Origin: Halorhabdus utahensis DSM 12940
GTDB taxonomy: Archaea > Halobacteriota > Halobacteria > Halobacteriales > Haloarculaceae
Direction of reading: 5' to 3'
Assembly (NCBI RefSeq): GCF_000023945.1
Contig: NC_013158.1
Coordinates: 1,922,001 to 1,986,000, forward strand
Length of the DNA stretch: 64,000 nucleotides
The position numbers and the translations under genes were made by a program. A model generated the notes under the pieces. It did no database searches, was not told where the DNA came from, and saw only the letters and a list, made by a program, of their open reading frames with translations. Below, one piece after another: positions 53,558-62,775 of this stretch. Each line of letters opens with the position of its first letter. Positions within the stretch are counted from its first letter, which is position 1.

Positions 53558-55657
53558 CTACAACTCCTCGTCGGCGAACTCGACCTCGGCGACGATGTCG
53601 AACGGATCCCTTCCCTTGCGAATCCCGTCGAGCAACAGGAACGCCCGGTCGGGCGAGAGGAAGTGCCGTGTGACGGCCCGGCCCAGCGGCGTCGGTTCCA
53701 GTCCGTCGATGAACTCGTACTCCAGCAACTTGCCGATGGCGTGCTTGGTCGGCACTTCCCCGAGCATCCGGTCGTTGAGGCGCTTGGCAGCACTCCCGCC
53801 GACCACGATGTTCGCCAGCGTCTCCTCGACGGCCGCGCTCTCGTCGTAGCGATTCGTGACCGGTTCCATCTCGCCTTTCAGCAGCTTGAACGCGACCTCG
53901 TCCTCGGTCATCTCCTGGCTGTTGTGATAGACGCCATCGGGTTCGACCAGCAGATACACCGTCCCCTTGTCGTGGTAATCGGGCCGGCCAGCCCGCCCGA
54001 GCATCTGTGAGAACTCCTGGACCGTGAGCCACTCGATGCCCATCGCCAGCGAATCGAAGATGACCTGGGAGGCCGGGAAGTCCACGCCCGCTGCCAGCGC
54101 TGCCGTGGTCACGACCGCCGCCAGTTCCTGGTCGGCGAACAGCGACTCGACTTCACCGCGGCGCTTGTTGTCCAGGCCGGCGTGGTAGGGGGCTGAGGAG
54201 TACTCGAGCCGGCGGGAGATCTCGTGACACCGCCGCCGGGAGTTGGTGAAGATGATCGTCTGGCCGCGATACCCCTTCGAGGATTTCGTGTCGAAGGCCC
54301 GTTTGGCGAGCTTGTTCTCGATGTCGACCTTCTCGTAGTCGTCGGCGAAGGTGACGTGACGCTCGATCGGGACCGGGCGCTCCTCGAACTCGATGAGCTT
54401 GGCCGATAGCGAGTCCGCGAGCGACCCCGGGTTGCCCACGGTCGCCGAAAGGTAGATCCACTGGGTGTCGCCCGACTGAGAACTCGAAGCTGACCCGCCC
54501 CGTCCGCCGGAGCGATTCGAGCGGGCTGCCGTCTTCCCACCCGATTCGCAGTAGTATTTCAGCCGCGAGATGAGCCCGTCCAGCCGGTGGCCCCGCTCGC
54601 CCTCGCCGAGGGTGTGGACCTCGTCGATGACGACGGTCCCGATGTCCCCGAGGTCGTGACCGACCCGCAGCGCGTGGTCGATCCCTTCGTAGGTCCCGAC
54701 GATGATGTCGGCGCTGGGATCGAACCCACCGCCGTCTCCGCGGATTCGGCTCGATCCGACCCGGAGGCTCACGTCGGCGATATCGCCGTACTCAGCCTGG
54801 AAGTCCTGGTATTTCTGGTTGGCCAGTGCCACCAGCGGGACCAGAAACAGCATCTTGCCTTTCCCGTTGAGTACCCGATCGATACCGGCCATCTCGCCGA
54901 TCAGCGTTTTCCCGGTTGCGGTCGCCGAGACCACGAGCTGGTCCTGCCCGTCGGTGACGCCGTTCTCGACGGCGAGGCTCTGGACGGGCAGGAGTTCGTC
55001 GAACTGCCCCTCCAGTTTCTGCTGCATTCCCGGGTGCAACGAAAGGGAGTCCGTCGGCACCAGATCGATGTCCTCGACCGTGGCGCTGATCTCGTCGAAC
55101 TTCGTGAGTTCCGGGTCGAGTTCGCCCGAGAGGAGATTGACGATGCGTTCGAGGTCCTGGACATCCAATAAGAGTTCTTCCAGCCGATCACGGGCCGTCC
55201 CGGTCACGTCGCCGTGGTAGGCGAGTTCGCGTTCGAGTTCCGTGATCGCACACGACGGGCAGATGTCCTCGCCGTCGGCGTCGATCGCCGTCTCGCTCGT
55301 GATCGGCGAGTATTTGCCAGCCGACGCGCAAAAGCGGCAGGTCCGGACGACCTTCGCCTCCAGTTGATAGGCGTCGAGTAGCTCGCGGACGACGCGGCGA
55401 CCGCGGGCGGAGGTCTGCTCGGAGACGCGAATCCGCCCCGCTCGGCGGGCGAGTTCCACGAACTGGTCGGGGCTGCGGAGGTCCTCCTGGCTGCCCCGCT
55501 TGATCCGGAGTCGGGCCGGGCGTGGACCTGCTTCGGTCTCTTTGACCTCCAGGCGACCGTCGAGGACGCGCTCGCCGTCGCGCTGGACGACCACCTGAAA
55601 GTCCTCGCCGTCCTCGTGGAGGAACAGCGTATCGACCTGCGTAACCTGCTGGGACAC
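53558..55657 (-). CDS. Ski2-like DEAD/DEAH-box helicase with zinc finger
   Basis: 699 residues. An N-terminal ~110-residue domain is followed by a four-Cys zinc finger (CRFCASAGKYSP, then DICPSC; about 130-165). Helicase motifs are ATATGKTLIGEMAGIDRVLN (I), VVIDEVHTLGEGERGH (II), IYLSATVGN (III), TIIFTNSRRRCHEISRRL (IV), AVVTTAALAAGVDFP (V) and QMLGRAGRPDYHDKG (VI). The C-terminal domain ends DIVAEVEFADEEL. It belongs to a haloarchaeal helicase family (DUF5814-like); RNA or DNA substrate unknown. Its last 90 codons are duplicated in the chimeric pseudogene. Confidence 0.88.
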   Translation of the reverse strand: MSQQVTQVDTLFLHEDGEDFQVVVQRDGERVLDGRLEVKETEAGPRPARLRIKRGSQEDLRSPDQFVELARRAGRIRVSEQTSARGRRVVRELLDAYQLEAKVVRTCRFCASAGKYSPITSETAIDADGEDICPSCAITELERELAYHGDVTGTARDRLEELLLDVQDLERIVNLLSGELDPELTKFDEISATVEDIDLVPTDSLSLHPGMQQKLEGQFDELLPVQSLAVENGVTDGQDQLVVSATATGKTLIGEMAGIDRVLNGKGKMLFLVPLVALANQKYQDFQAEYGDIADVSLRVGSSRIRGDGGGFDPSADIIVGTYEGIDHALRVGHDLGDIGTVVIDEVHTLGEGERGHRLDGLISRLKYYCESGGKTAARSNRSGGRGGSASSSQSGDTQWIYLSATVGNPGSLADSLSAKLIEFEERPVPIERHVTFADDYEKVDIENKLAKRAFDTKSSKGYRGQTIIFTNSRRRCHEISRRLEYSSAPYHAGLDNKRRGEVESLFADQELAAVVTTAALAAGVDFPASQVIFDSLAMGIEWLTVQEFSQMLGRAGRPDYHDKGTVYLLVEPDGVYHNSQEMTEDEVAFKLLKGEMEPVTNRYDESAAVEETLANIVVGGSAAKRLNDRMLGEVPTKHAIGKLLEYEFIDGLEPTPLGRAVTRHFLSPDRAFLLLDGIRKGRDPFDIVAEVEFADEEL

Positions 55658-55797
55658 ACCCTACGTAGGGCAACGGCGGTACTTGAGTCGCTCGGAGACG
55701 AGTTTTGCCACCACAATAGGTCAAGACGTTCCGTCAACGACGTGGGTTTGTGAGAAGAGTCCTGGGTGCACTTCGAATTCGGTTTGCTCAACCCGTC

Positions 55798-56016
55798 TCA
55801 TTCGGAGTCGTATGATTGACTGTATTGGTAGTAGGCGACAGTAAAAATACCGAAGACGAAGATGGCACCAACTACGAATCCGAGCCATACGGCGTATCTA
55901 TTTACGGAGGACATGGAACCACCGACCGCACCACCCACGATCATCATCGCATAAATCACGACGAGACCGAGGATAATCCTGGTGACGAAGTTCTCCTCGA
56001 CAGGAGTTTTTGACAT
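55798..56016 (-). CDS. Small two-TM membrane protein
   Basis: 72 residues from ATG 56016. Two hydrophobic helices (IILGLVVIYAMMIVGGAV and WLGFVVGAIFVFGIFTVAYY) are joined by a short polar loop, with an acidic C-terminus. The sequence is less GC-rich than its neighbours. No family recognised. It lies between the helicase and kae1-bud32 genes, same strand. Confidence 0.6.
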   Translation of the reverse strand: MSKTPVEENFVTRIILGLVVIYAMMIVGGAVGGSMSSVNRYAVWLGFVVGAIFVFGIFTVAYYQYSQSYDSE

Positions 56017-56077
56017 ACTATCAATATCTGATAATGAATGAAAAATTTTCCGTTGAGAGTTCGGGAGTCTGCCGGAC

Positions 56078-57739
56078 TCACTGATACCGGCCGCGTCCCT
56101 CGATCTCGCGGAGACGATCCAGCACCGCCCCGCCTTCGTCTGCCGTCTCGCGATAGGCGTCCTCGGCGGCCGATCGCAGTGCCTCGGGGTCGTCAGCGGT
56201 TCCAGCCAGCGACTGGGCGAAGACGTGGAGGTCCATCGCGTGATCCTCGGCGTGGCCGGTGTAGTAGCCCAGGCCGAAGTCGATGAGGTGAGTGCGATCT
56301 TCTGAAACTCTGACATTTCGCGTCGTCGGATCGCCGTGGACGAACCCCGCGTCGTGGATCGTCGCCAGGTGTCGCCCGACGTCCCGGACCCGATCGAGTG
56401 TCAGGGCCTCACGGAGATCCCGCTCGCCCACGCGCTCGAAGACCAGGACGCCTTCCTGCGGGTCGACGTCGTGGACGACCGGCGTCGGGACGCCGACGCG
56501 GCGCGCTTCGCTCGTGAGTCGGGCTTCTTCGCGCGTTCGCTCGGTCCGGAGGCGCTCGTCGAGCGTCGGATGGCGGTAGGTCCGTGGCTGGCGCTCCTTC
56601 CTGACCCGGCCGTCCTCGACGGTGACGGTCGCTTCGGCCCCCTGGACGGCATCGTCGGCTCCCGCTCCGTCCCGGGCACCGACCGTCCCGTCGTCGCTCG
56701 ACCCGCCCCACGAACCGACGGCCTCGTCGGATCGCCAGGTCACGTCAACCTCGTCGGGCCGGAAGTCCGGCCGGACGCGTGAGTCCTCGATCGGAATCGT
56801 GTCGCCCGCGTCGTACATCTTCGCGCCGAGGACGGCGATCATCCCCGCGTTGTCCCGGAGAAATCTGGGTTCGGGCGCGTAAAAATCAGCCCCGCGCTGG
56901 TCGCACATCTTGCCGAGCATCTCTCTGAGGCGCTCGTTCTGCCCGACACCCCCGCCGAGGACGAGTTCGTCGGCGTCGGTCAGGGAGAGGGCCCGCTCCG
57001 CGACTTCCGTCAGCATCGCGAAGATGTTCTCCTGGAGCGAGTAGCAGACGTCCTCTACTGCCTCCCCATCGTCAATCGCTTGCTTGGCGGCGCTCATGAT
57101 TCCCGAAAAGGAGAAGTCCATCCCCTTGACGACGTAGGGCAGGTCGATGTACTCGCCGTCTTTTGCCCGCTTTTCGACCTTCGGCCCGCCGGGATGGGAC
57201 CACCCGAGGTGGCGGGTGAACTTGTCGATGGCGTTGCCGACGCCGGTGTCCATCGTCTCCCCGAGGACGCGATACCGCCCGTTTCGATACCCCAGAATGT
57301 GGGCGTTCGCGCCGGAGGCGTTCAGACACACCGGCGCGGAAAAGCCCGAGCGATGACGGCCGATCTCCAGATGCGCAACCATGTGATTGACGCCGACCAG
57401 CGGGACGTCCAGCCGCTGTGCCAGTGCCCTGGCGGCCGTGGCGACGATCCGCAGACAGGGCCCCAGTCCCGGACCGCGTGAGAAAGCGACGGCGTCGACC
57501 GGCGATTCGTCGGGGTCTTCGCCCGCGTCGGCAGCCTGCTCGCGGGCGATGTCGAGTGCCCGTTCGACGACCTGCGGGATCGCCTCGCGCATGTGCTCGG
57601 CGGCTTCCCGCGGGTGAATCCCGCCGCTGTCGGGTTCGTAGGCGTCAGTCTCGATAACGACGGATTCACCGCTGTCCGTCCGTTCGTAGACGGCGGCACT
57701 CGCCGCCCACGCCGTGCCTTCGATGCCGAGAATCCGCAT
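56078..57739 (-). CDS. Kae1-Bud32 fusion, tRNA t6A synthesis
   Basis: 553 residues. The Kae1 half (1 to about 325) starts MRILGIEGTAWAASAAVYER, with metal ligands in VNHMVAHLEIGRH and later LVLGGGVGQNERL and FLRDNAGMIAVLGA. The Bud32 half (about 345-553) is a small RIO-like kinase with FVHGDPTTRNVRV and THLIDFGLGYYTGHAEDHAM. The fused form is common in archaea and acts in the KEOPS complex to make threonylcarbamoyladenosine on tRNAs reading ANN codons. The linker between halves is acidic and Gly-rich. S27ae and S24e genes lie just upstream on the same strand. Confidence 0.96.
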   Translation of the reverse strand: MRILGIEGTAWAASAAVYERTDSGESVVIETDAYEPDSGGIHPREAAEHMREAIPQVVERALDIAREQAADAGEDPDESPVDAVAFSRGPGLGPCLRIVATAARALAQRLDVPLVGVNHMVAHLEIGRHRSGFSAPVCLNASGANAHILGYRNGRYRVLGETMDTGVGNAIDKFTRHLGWSHPGGPKVEKRAKDGEYIDLPYVVKGMDFSFSGIMSAAKQAIDDGEAVEDVCYSLQENIFAMLTEVAERALSLTDADELVLGGGVGQNERLREMLGKMCDQRGADFYAPEPRFLRDNAGMIAVLGAKMYDAGDTIPIEDSRVRPDFRPDEVDVTWRSDEAVGSWGGSSDDGTVGARDGAGADDAVQGAEATVTVEDGRVRKERQPRTYRHPTLDERLRTERTREEARLTSEARRVGVPTPVVHDVDPQEGVLVFERVGERDLREALTLDRVRDVGRHLATIHDAGFVHGDPTTRNVRVSEDRTHLIDFGLGYYTGHAEDHAMDLHVFAQSLAGTADDPEALRSAAEDAYRETADEGGAVLDRLREIEGRGRYQ

Positions 57740-57754
57740 GCGCCGTGTGGGCGC

Positions 57755-57889
57755 TTACTCCCACTCGGTGTAGCTACACCGGCCGCAGTGCGTGCGGTCA
57801 CCGTGCTGGGCAAGGAACGCGTCGCCACACCGCGGGCACAGTTCACGGTCGGTGGTTCCGTCGTCGTTGTAGAGCTCGTGACGCGCCAT
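57755..57889 (-). CDS. rps27ae: 30S ribosomal protein S27ae
   Basis: 44 residues from ATG 57889. It is a single zinc ribbon, [20 protein letters not shown] with RC following, the archaeal stand-alone form of the ribosomal half of eukaryotic ubiquitin-S27a. One base separates it from the S24e stop, and 15 bases from kae1-bud32, so the three are one translation-linked operon. Confidence 0.95.
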   Translation of the reverse strand: MARHELYNDDGTTDRELCPRCGDAFLAQHGDRTHCGRCSYTEWE

Positions 57890-57890
57890 T

Positions 57891-58202
57891 TCAGGCCTCC
57901 TCTGCCTCGGACTCGCCGTCCTCAGCCACGATCTTGTTGCGTTCGAGCATGTGGTCCTGTTCGACCTCACGCGCGAACTCCGGGTCGTCGTACACCTTCG
58001 CGTAGCCGACGGTCTTGCGCATGCCGAAGGTCGTATCGAGTTCGTGCACGACGACTTCCGCGGCGTCCTTGTTGAGCATTGCAGCCAGCGAGTCCCGGAT
58101 AGAGAGCCGCGACGGCGTCGCCTCCTCGTGGACGACCTCGAATCGGACGTCGGTCCGATGCAACATCGGATTGTCCTCCTCTTCGATGATTTCGATGTCC
58201 AT
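57891..58202 (-). CDS. rps24e: 30S ribosomal protein S24e
   Basis: 103 residues, full length. It starts [20 protein letters not shown] and continues with [20 protein letters not shown] and [20 protein letters not shown], the S24e pattern, ending in an acidic tail usual in haloarchaea. First gene of the S24e-S27ae-Kae1/Bud32 operon. Confidence 0.95.
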   Translation of the reverse strand: MDIEIIEEEDNPMLHRTDVRFEVVHEEATPSRLSIRDSLAAMLNKDAAEVVVHELDTTFGMRKTVGYAKVYDDPEFAREVEQDHMLERNKIVAEDGESEAEEA

Positions 58203-58314
58203 GGTTCGTTGTTCATATGTCCCCTACAAGCGTGTATAAGGATTTCGAAGAGTCCGGTTCCTCGTTGGCCGTCCCGCCGTTCCGTGCCGGGCCGACCGTT
58301 CCCTGGTCGATCGC

Positions 58315-59325
58315 TCACGTCCCGGCGGCGAGTTCGGCGAGCAGGTGCGAGAGGTGCACGCGGTCGTCGGTGCCCGCCGCGAGGTCGCGGTCGATCTCCC
58401 CGGCCAGGTCGTGGAGCCGGGCCAATCGATCCCCGGCGTATCGTGAGCGACCCACTCTGAGGATCGCTTCGAGCACTTCGACGCCGCTGTGACCCTCGTC
58501 GACCAGCAGGTCGTCGAGCGTCGACCGTGCGTCGGTCACGTCCCCTTCCTCGGCGGCGGACAGCATCGCCGCCACCTGCTCGTCGGTCCGGACCTCGCCG
58601 AGGGACTCGTAGGCCGCGTTCATCGTGATCTCGCCCGCTTGCTCGTAGGTCGTCTGGGCACCGAGGATCGCCTTCCGGAGGTCACCGCCGGCGTAGCCCG
58701 CGACGTATTCCAGCCCCTCGTCGTCGTAGTCGGCGTCTTCGGCCTCGACGATCCGGCGGAGGACGGCCTCGGTCTCGTCGTGGGTCGGCGCGCGGACCGT
58801 CACGGGGAAACACCGCGAACGGATCGGTGGGATCAGCGTCGAGGATTGGCGGGTGGCGATGGCGAACTGCGTCGCCTCGTAGTACTGCTCCATGACCCGG
58901 CGCAGCGCCTGCTGGAAGTCCTCGCGCATCCGCTCGGCGTTGTCCAGCAGGATCGTCTTGTACGATCCCGAGACCGGCGTGTAACTCGCAGCCTCCTTGA
59001 GAACGTGATTGATGAGGTCGGCCTTCGAGGATTCCCGGCGGCGTTTGGGCGTAATAAACCGCTCGAATCGGGGGTCTTCGGCGAGTTCCTTCTTCGTCAG
59101 GTCGAAGAAGTCCGCGACGTTGATCACCACGAGGTCGGCCTCAACGTCGGCGTGGGCCTCGCGGGCGAACGCCCGGACTGCGGCGGTCTTGCCGGCACCC
59201 GCCGGACCGTGGACCAGCAGATTCATCGGATCGTCGAGTGCACCCCGGAGCTGGTCGCGTACCTCCGGCTGTGGCAACTCCTCGATCGTCGGCGCGTGTC
59301 GCTCGGTCCACAGCGGCCCGTCCAT
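58315..59325 (-). CDS. RFC small-subunit paralogue with altered Walker B
   Basis: 336 residues. It starts [20 protein letters not shown], with Walker [20 protein letters not shown] (about 36-54). The Walker B position reads [10 protein letters not shown] (about 124-133), keeping the first Asp and a Glu but not the DEAD form. Sensor 1 and SRC finger are present ([20 protein letters not shown]), as is [13 protein letters not shown]. Haloarchaea carry such a divergent extra RFC small subunit. An insertion with [14 protein letters not shown] follows Walker A. Probably a clamp-loader subunit with changed ATPase activity. Confidence 0.85.
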   Translation of the reverse strand: MDGPLWTERHAPTIEELPQPEVRDQLRGALDDPMNLLVHGPAGAGKTAAVRAFAREAHADVEADLVVINVADFFDLTKKELAEDPRFERFITPKRRRESSKADLINHVLKEAASYTPVSGSYKTILLDNAERMREDFQQALRRVMEQYYEATQFAIATRQSSTLIPPIRSRCFPVTVRAPTHDETEAVLRRIVEAEDADYDDEGLEYVAGYAGGDLRKAILGAQTTYEQAGEITMNAAYESLGEVRTDEQVAAMLSAAEEGDVTDARSTLDDLLVDEGHSGVEVLEAILRVGRSRYAGDRLARLHDLAGEIDRDLAAGTDDRVHLSHLLAELAAGT

Positions 59326-59407
59326 TGGCTCGTCGTAGGCAACCCCCGGACAAGTATTCCGCGATCGATCCGGGTGGTCACGTCCGGTCCCGCCGGCTCC
59401 TCGCCGC

Positions 59408-60649
59408 TCACTCGTATCGCAGGGCTTCGATCGGATCGACGCGAGCGGCCCGCCAGGCCGGGTACAGCCCGGCGATCACGCCGATACCGATCCCCATCGC
59501 GATGGCGATGGCGACCCACTCGACGGGGATCGTGAACCCGACCTCGGCGTAGGTCGCACCCGCGTACCCGACGCCGAGTCCGAGCGGGATACCGATCACG
59601 GCCCCGAGCGAACCCAGCAGGACGGACTCGACGAGGAACAGCCCGACGATCTCCCGGTTGGTCGCGCCCATCGACTTCATGATCCCGATCTCCTTCGTGC
59701 GCTCGGTCACGCTGACGAGCATGATGTTGGCGATGCCGAACGCGCCGACCACGAGCGCGAGCACGCCGATCCCGGTGATGAGTCGCGTGATGTCCTGAAG
59801 CACGGCCTGGATGCCGCCGACGACGTCCTCGGTCGACTCGACGGTCACCTGGCTACCGTCGCCCGCGAGTTGTCTCGCATCCGACTCCGTCTGAATGTAT
59901 GTCTCGATCGCGTCGCGGGTCTCCGAGACGCGGCCGGCATCGGCCACGATCGTCACTTGTGAGTACGCCCGCTGCTCGACGCCGAGGGTCGGCGATTCCT
60001 GGGTCGTCCGGTAGTGTGGGTCGACCGGAACGTAGAATTCCGGTCCGGGCGGCGAGAGTGCGGTGAACCCACCGCGAGCCCCGGTGGTGATGCCGACGAC
60101 CGTCAGCGAGGTTGTGCCCTCTCGGAGGAGTTCGACCGTGTCACCGACGGTTACGTTCGGCTCGAACTGCGCGGCGGCGATCTCGTTGAGGACGATCTCG
60201 TTCGTGCCGGACTCGAAGACCCGGCCCTCGACGATCGTGCCCGCCAACGCCCCGCGACTCGTCGCCGTCAGGCTTCCGGGCGTGACCGTCTGGTTCGCGT
60301 ATGTCAACGACGAGACGGGCACCGACCCCCGTGGGATCACGGTCCGCGTGCCGTCGATCGCACGGAGCTGTTCGAGATCGTATGTCGTGACGGCCGGGGT
60401 CGTGAGGCCGATCCCGCTCCCGGGTGGCCCGCCACCGGCCAGGAATCCGCCACCGGAGGCGACGTAAATCTCGCTCGCCGATGTCGACTGGAACTCGCTC
60501 ACGACGTCGGTCTGGACGCTCGCACCGAAACTCGCGAACGCGATCACCGTCGCGATGCCGATGACGATGCCGACGACCGTCAACGCCGACCGGAGCCGAT
60601 GGCCGGCGATCGCTCGCACTGCCATCCGAACCCCTTCTCGCCAGTCCAT
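59408..60649 (-). CDS. MacB/FtsX-type ABC transporter permease
   Basis: 413 residues. TM1 is near the N-terminus (RSALTVVGIVIGIATVIAFA), then a large extracytoplasmic MacB-PCD domain (about 50-280). Three TM helices end it (LITGIGVLALVVGAFGIANI, LVESVLLGSLGAVIGIPLGL and WVAIAIAMGIGIGVIAGLYP), with RAARVDPIEALRYE as the classic last motif. The Gly-rich ASGGGFLAGGGPPGSG loop sits near residue 66. Its start overlaps the ATPase gene's last base. Role: mechanotransmission-type export, perhaps of lipoproteins or peptides; substrate unknown. Confidence 0.9.
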   Translation of the reverse strand: MDWREGVRMAVRAIAGHRLRSALTVVGIVIGIATVIAFASFGASVQTDVVSEFQSTSASEIYVASGGGFLAGGGPPGSGIGLTTPAVTTYDLEQLRAIDGTRTVIPRGSVPVSSLTYANQTVTPGSLTATSRGALAGTIVEGRVFESGTNEIVLNEIAAAQFEPNVTVGDTVELLREGTTSLTVVGITTGARGGFTALSPPGPEFYVPVDPHYRTTQESPTLGVEQRAYSQVTIVADAGRVSETRDAIETYIQTESDARQLAGDGSQVTVESTEDVVGGIQAVLQDITRLITGIGVLALVVGAFGIANIMLVSVTERTKEIGIMKSMGATNREIVGLFLVESVLLGSLGAVIGIPLGLGVGYAGATYAEVGFTIPVEWVAIAIAMGIGIGVIAGLYPAWRAARVDPIEALRYE

Positions 60650-61377
60650 TAGTCGTCACCTCCCAGGTGCTCGGTCCGCTCGCGGACGCCGTCTCTGACG
60701 TGGACGATCCGGTCGGCGTGTTCGGCGATCCGACGCTCGTGGGTCACCAGCAGAATCGTGTTGCCCCGGTCGTGGGCGTCCGCGAACAGCGACATGATCT
60801 CCTCGCCGGTGTCAGTATCGACGTTCCCGGTCGGCTCGTCGGCCAAGAGGAGCGCGGGGTCGGCTGCCAGGGCGCGGGCGATAGCAACTCGCTGGCGTTG
60901 GCCGCCGCTGAGTTCCTGTGGCAAGTGATCGAGTCGGTCCCCGAGTCCGACGCGTTCGAGGAGAGTACGGGCGCGTTCGGCCCGCTCGCGTCGGTCCCAT
61001 TCGGCGAAGACGAGGGGGAGTTCGACGTTCTCGACGGCGGTCAGCCGGGGCATCAGGTTGAACGTCTGGAAGACGAACCCGATCTCGGTCCCACGGAGTC
61101 GTGCGCGCCCGCGCTCGGAGAGGCCACCGACATCGGTCCCGTTGACGGTAACCGTCCCCGAGGTCGGCGTGTCGAGCGCGCCGATGAGATTCAACAGCGT
61201 ACTCTTCCCGGAGCCGCTCGGCCCCACGATGGCGGTGTAGGAGCCGGCCGGGAGCGTCAGATCGATCCCGTCGAGTGCCGTCACCGTTCCGCCGAGGTCG
61301 TACTCCTTGCGGACGTCCGCGAGTACCACGACCGGGTCGGGCCCCCTCGCGTTCTCAATCCCCTTCGCGTCCTCCAT
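60649..61377 (-). CDS. LolD/MacB-type ABC transporter ATPase
   Basis: 242 residues. Walker A is IVGPSGSGKSTLLNLIGALD (about 50-69), the Q-loop is FVFQTFNLMPRLTAVENVEL, the ABC signature is LSGGQRQRVAIARALAADP, Walker B is LLLADEPTGNVD and the His switch is ILLVTHERRIAEHAD. This order and the LMPRLT-type Q-loop are typical of LolD/MacB ATPases. It pairs with the permease that follows. Confidence 0.95.
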   Translation of the reverse strand: MEDAKGIENARGPDPVVVLADVRKEYDLGGTVTALDGIDLTLPAGSYTAIVGPSGSGKSTLLNLIGALDTPTSGTVTVNGTDVGGLSERGRARLRGTEIGFVFQTFNLMPRLTAVENVELPLVFAEWDRRERAERARTLLERVGLGDRLDHLPQELSGGQRQRVAIARALAADPALLLADEPTGNVDTDTGEEIMSLFADAHDRGNTILLVTHERRIAEHADRIVHVRDGVRERTEHLGGDD

Positions 61378-61472
61378 ATACGTCTCCTACGCGCTGTACC
61401 TCCATGAACCCTCGATTCGGGCAGGTACGCCGTCTCCCCGTTCACCGACCCCCGACAGCAGGCGCACAGACG

Positions 61473-61480
61473 TTTTATGG
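61473..61480 (+). promoter_or_regulatory. TATA-like element for the BtuF-like gene
   Basis: GTTTTATGG about 25 bases before ATG 61502, consistent with a leaderless transcript and with that ATG rather than the in-frame one at 61307. Confidence 0.45.
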
Positions 61481-61501
61481 GTCGGAACCGGACGACTGGT
61501 T

Positions 61502-62269
61502 ATGGATCGGATCGTCTCGTTGGCCCCGAGTGCCACGTCGACCGTCACCGCCCTCGACGCGGGCGGTCGGCTGGTCGGGGTCACCGCTCACTGCGATGTC
61601 CCGGACGTCCCACGGCTCGGTGGCTGGCTGAACCCGGATCTCGATCGGATCGCCGAACTCGATCCTGATCTCGTTCTGACGAACGACCCGCTCCAGGCTG
61701 ACCTCCGCGATGCGTTGCGCGACGACGGGTTCACGGTCGCCCACGCGGAACCGACCACGCTCGATGCCGTTCTGGAGACCTTCCGGACGATCGGCGACGC
61801 GATCGGTTTCCCGGAACGCGGTCGCGTCCTCGAAGAACGCGCCAGCGATCGCCTCGACCGGGTCCGGGACGCGACGCTCGATGGTGACGATCGGCCGGTC
61901 GTCTACTGCGAGGAGTGGGGCGATCCGCCGATGGCGGCCGGCAACTGGGTACCCGAAGCCGTCCGCGCCGCGGGCGGTCGCTACCCTTTCCTCGACCCGG
62001 GTGAACGCTCTCGGGAGATCGATCGGGCGGCGGTCGAGAATGCTGACCCGGATCGGGTGATCGTCCATCACTGCGGCGCGGCCGAACCGTCGACGCGGCC
62101 GCTGGTCGAACGCGAATGGGACCTCGACGCCGAACTCCACGCGATCGACGACTCGTTGCTCAATCAGCCGAGTCCCCGGCTCCTCGACGGGATCGAGCGA
62201 CTGGCGTCGATCGTCTCCGATGCCACTGTCAGTGATGTGAACGGGGTCGCAAGCGTGGCCAATCGCTGA
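61502..62269 (+). CDS. BtuF-like cobalamin/corrinoid-binding protein without signal peptide
   Basis: 255 residues from ATG 61502. The type III substrate-binding fold is evident: MDRIVSLAPSATSTVTALDA, LVGVTAHCDVPDVPRLGGWL, LDRIAELDPDLVLTND and a long connecting helix, then VVYCEEWGDPPMAAGNWVPE. No signal peptide or lipobox is present, so it is predicted to be cytoplasmic, as in some archaeal BtuF-like proteins that may act in cobinamide or corrinoid handling inside the cell. No transporter genes for cobalamin adjoin it. Confidence 0.8.
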   Translation: MDRIVSLAPSATSTVTALDAGGRLVGVTAHCDVPDVPRLGGWLNPDLDRIAELDPDLVLTNDPLQADLRDALRDDGFTVAHAEPTTLDAVLETFRTIGDAIGFPERGRVLEERASDRLDRVRDATLDGDDRPVVYCEEWGDPPMAAGNWVPEAVRAAGGRYPFLDPGERSREIDRAAVENADPDRVIVHHCGAAEPSTRPLVEREWDLDAELHAIDDSLLNQPSPRLLDGIERLASIVSDATVSDVNGVASVANR

Positions 62270-62775
62270 GATCAATACCGGCTTCCTGCTGCCCTTTTGG
62301 GCATCGTCGTGATCGAGCTGACACTCTCGTCCTTGACGCGACCGTTCCGTTCGGGCCGACAGTCCGGCTCTCCCCACGTTGGCGTTGAACTCGCTTGGCG
62401 TGGCTCAGTGGCGGTCTGTCTGTTGATTATCTATCAGGGCCTTGCCATTCCCTCTCCCGATGCGGATACCGACGACCGTTTTGTGTTCGATCGAGATGGG
62501 ACTTCATCGACTTTGGCTCGGTACGATTGCTGTCGTTTGCTTCGCTGACCGCGAGTCGACGAACCTCGGCAACGATATTCCACCGATGCAGGTCACCATC
62601 CGACAGCCAGGTCGACATGTCTTGTCGATTTATTTACCTACCAATTGTATTGTCTTGGTGGCGATTTACCGGCATTATGATCCGCTTCTTGATTGTATGT
62701 CTGTTCTGGACATCCGTTCTAAATAGAATGATTTATATGCATGGAATTGCGGTATAGTTCTGTTGGTAAAACACA
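62270..62775. other. Intergenic region (506 bases) upstream of the xylanase gene
   Basis: No gene is supported; short frames here lack motifs. Composition drops in GC toward the right. The region ends with the xylanase promoter candidate. Length and position suit a regulated promoter of a secreted enzyme. Confidence 0.5.
62732..62738 (+). promoter_or_regulatory. TATA-like element for the xylanase gene
   Basis: TTTATAT about 38 bases before ATG 62776 within an AT-rich ATTTATATGC context. A start site about 25 bases downstream would leave a 5' leader of roughly 12-18 bases. Confidence 0.5.
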
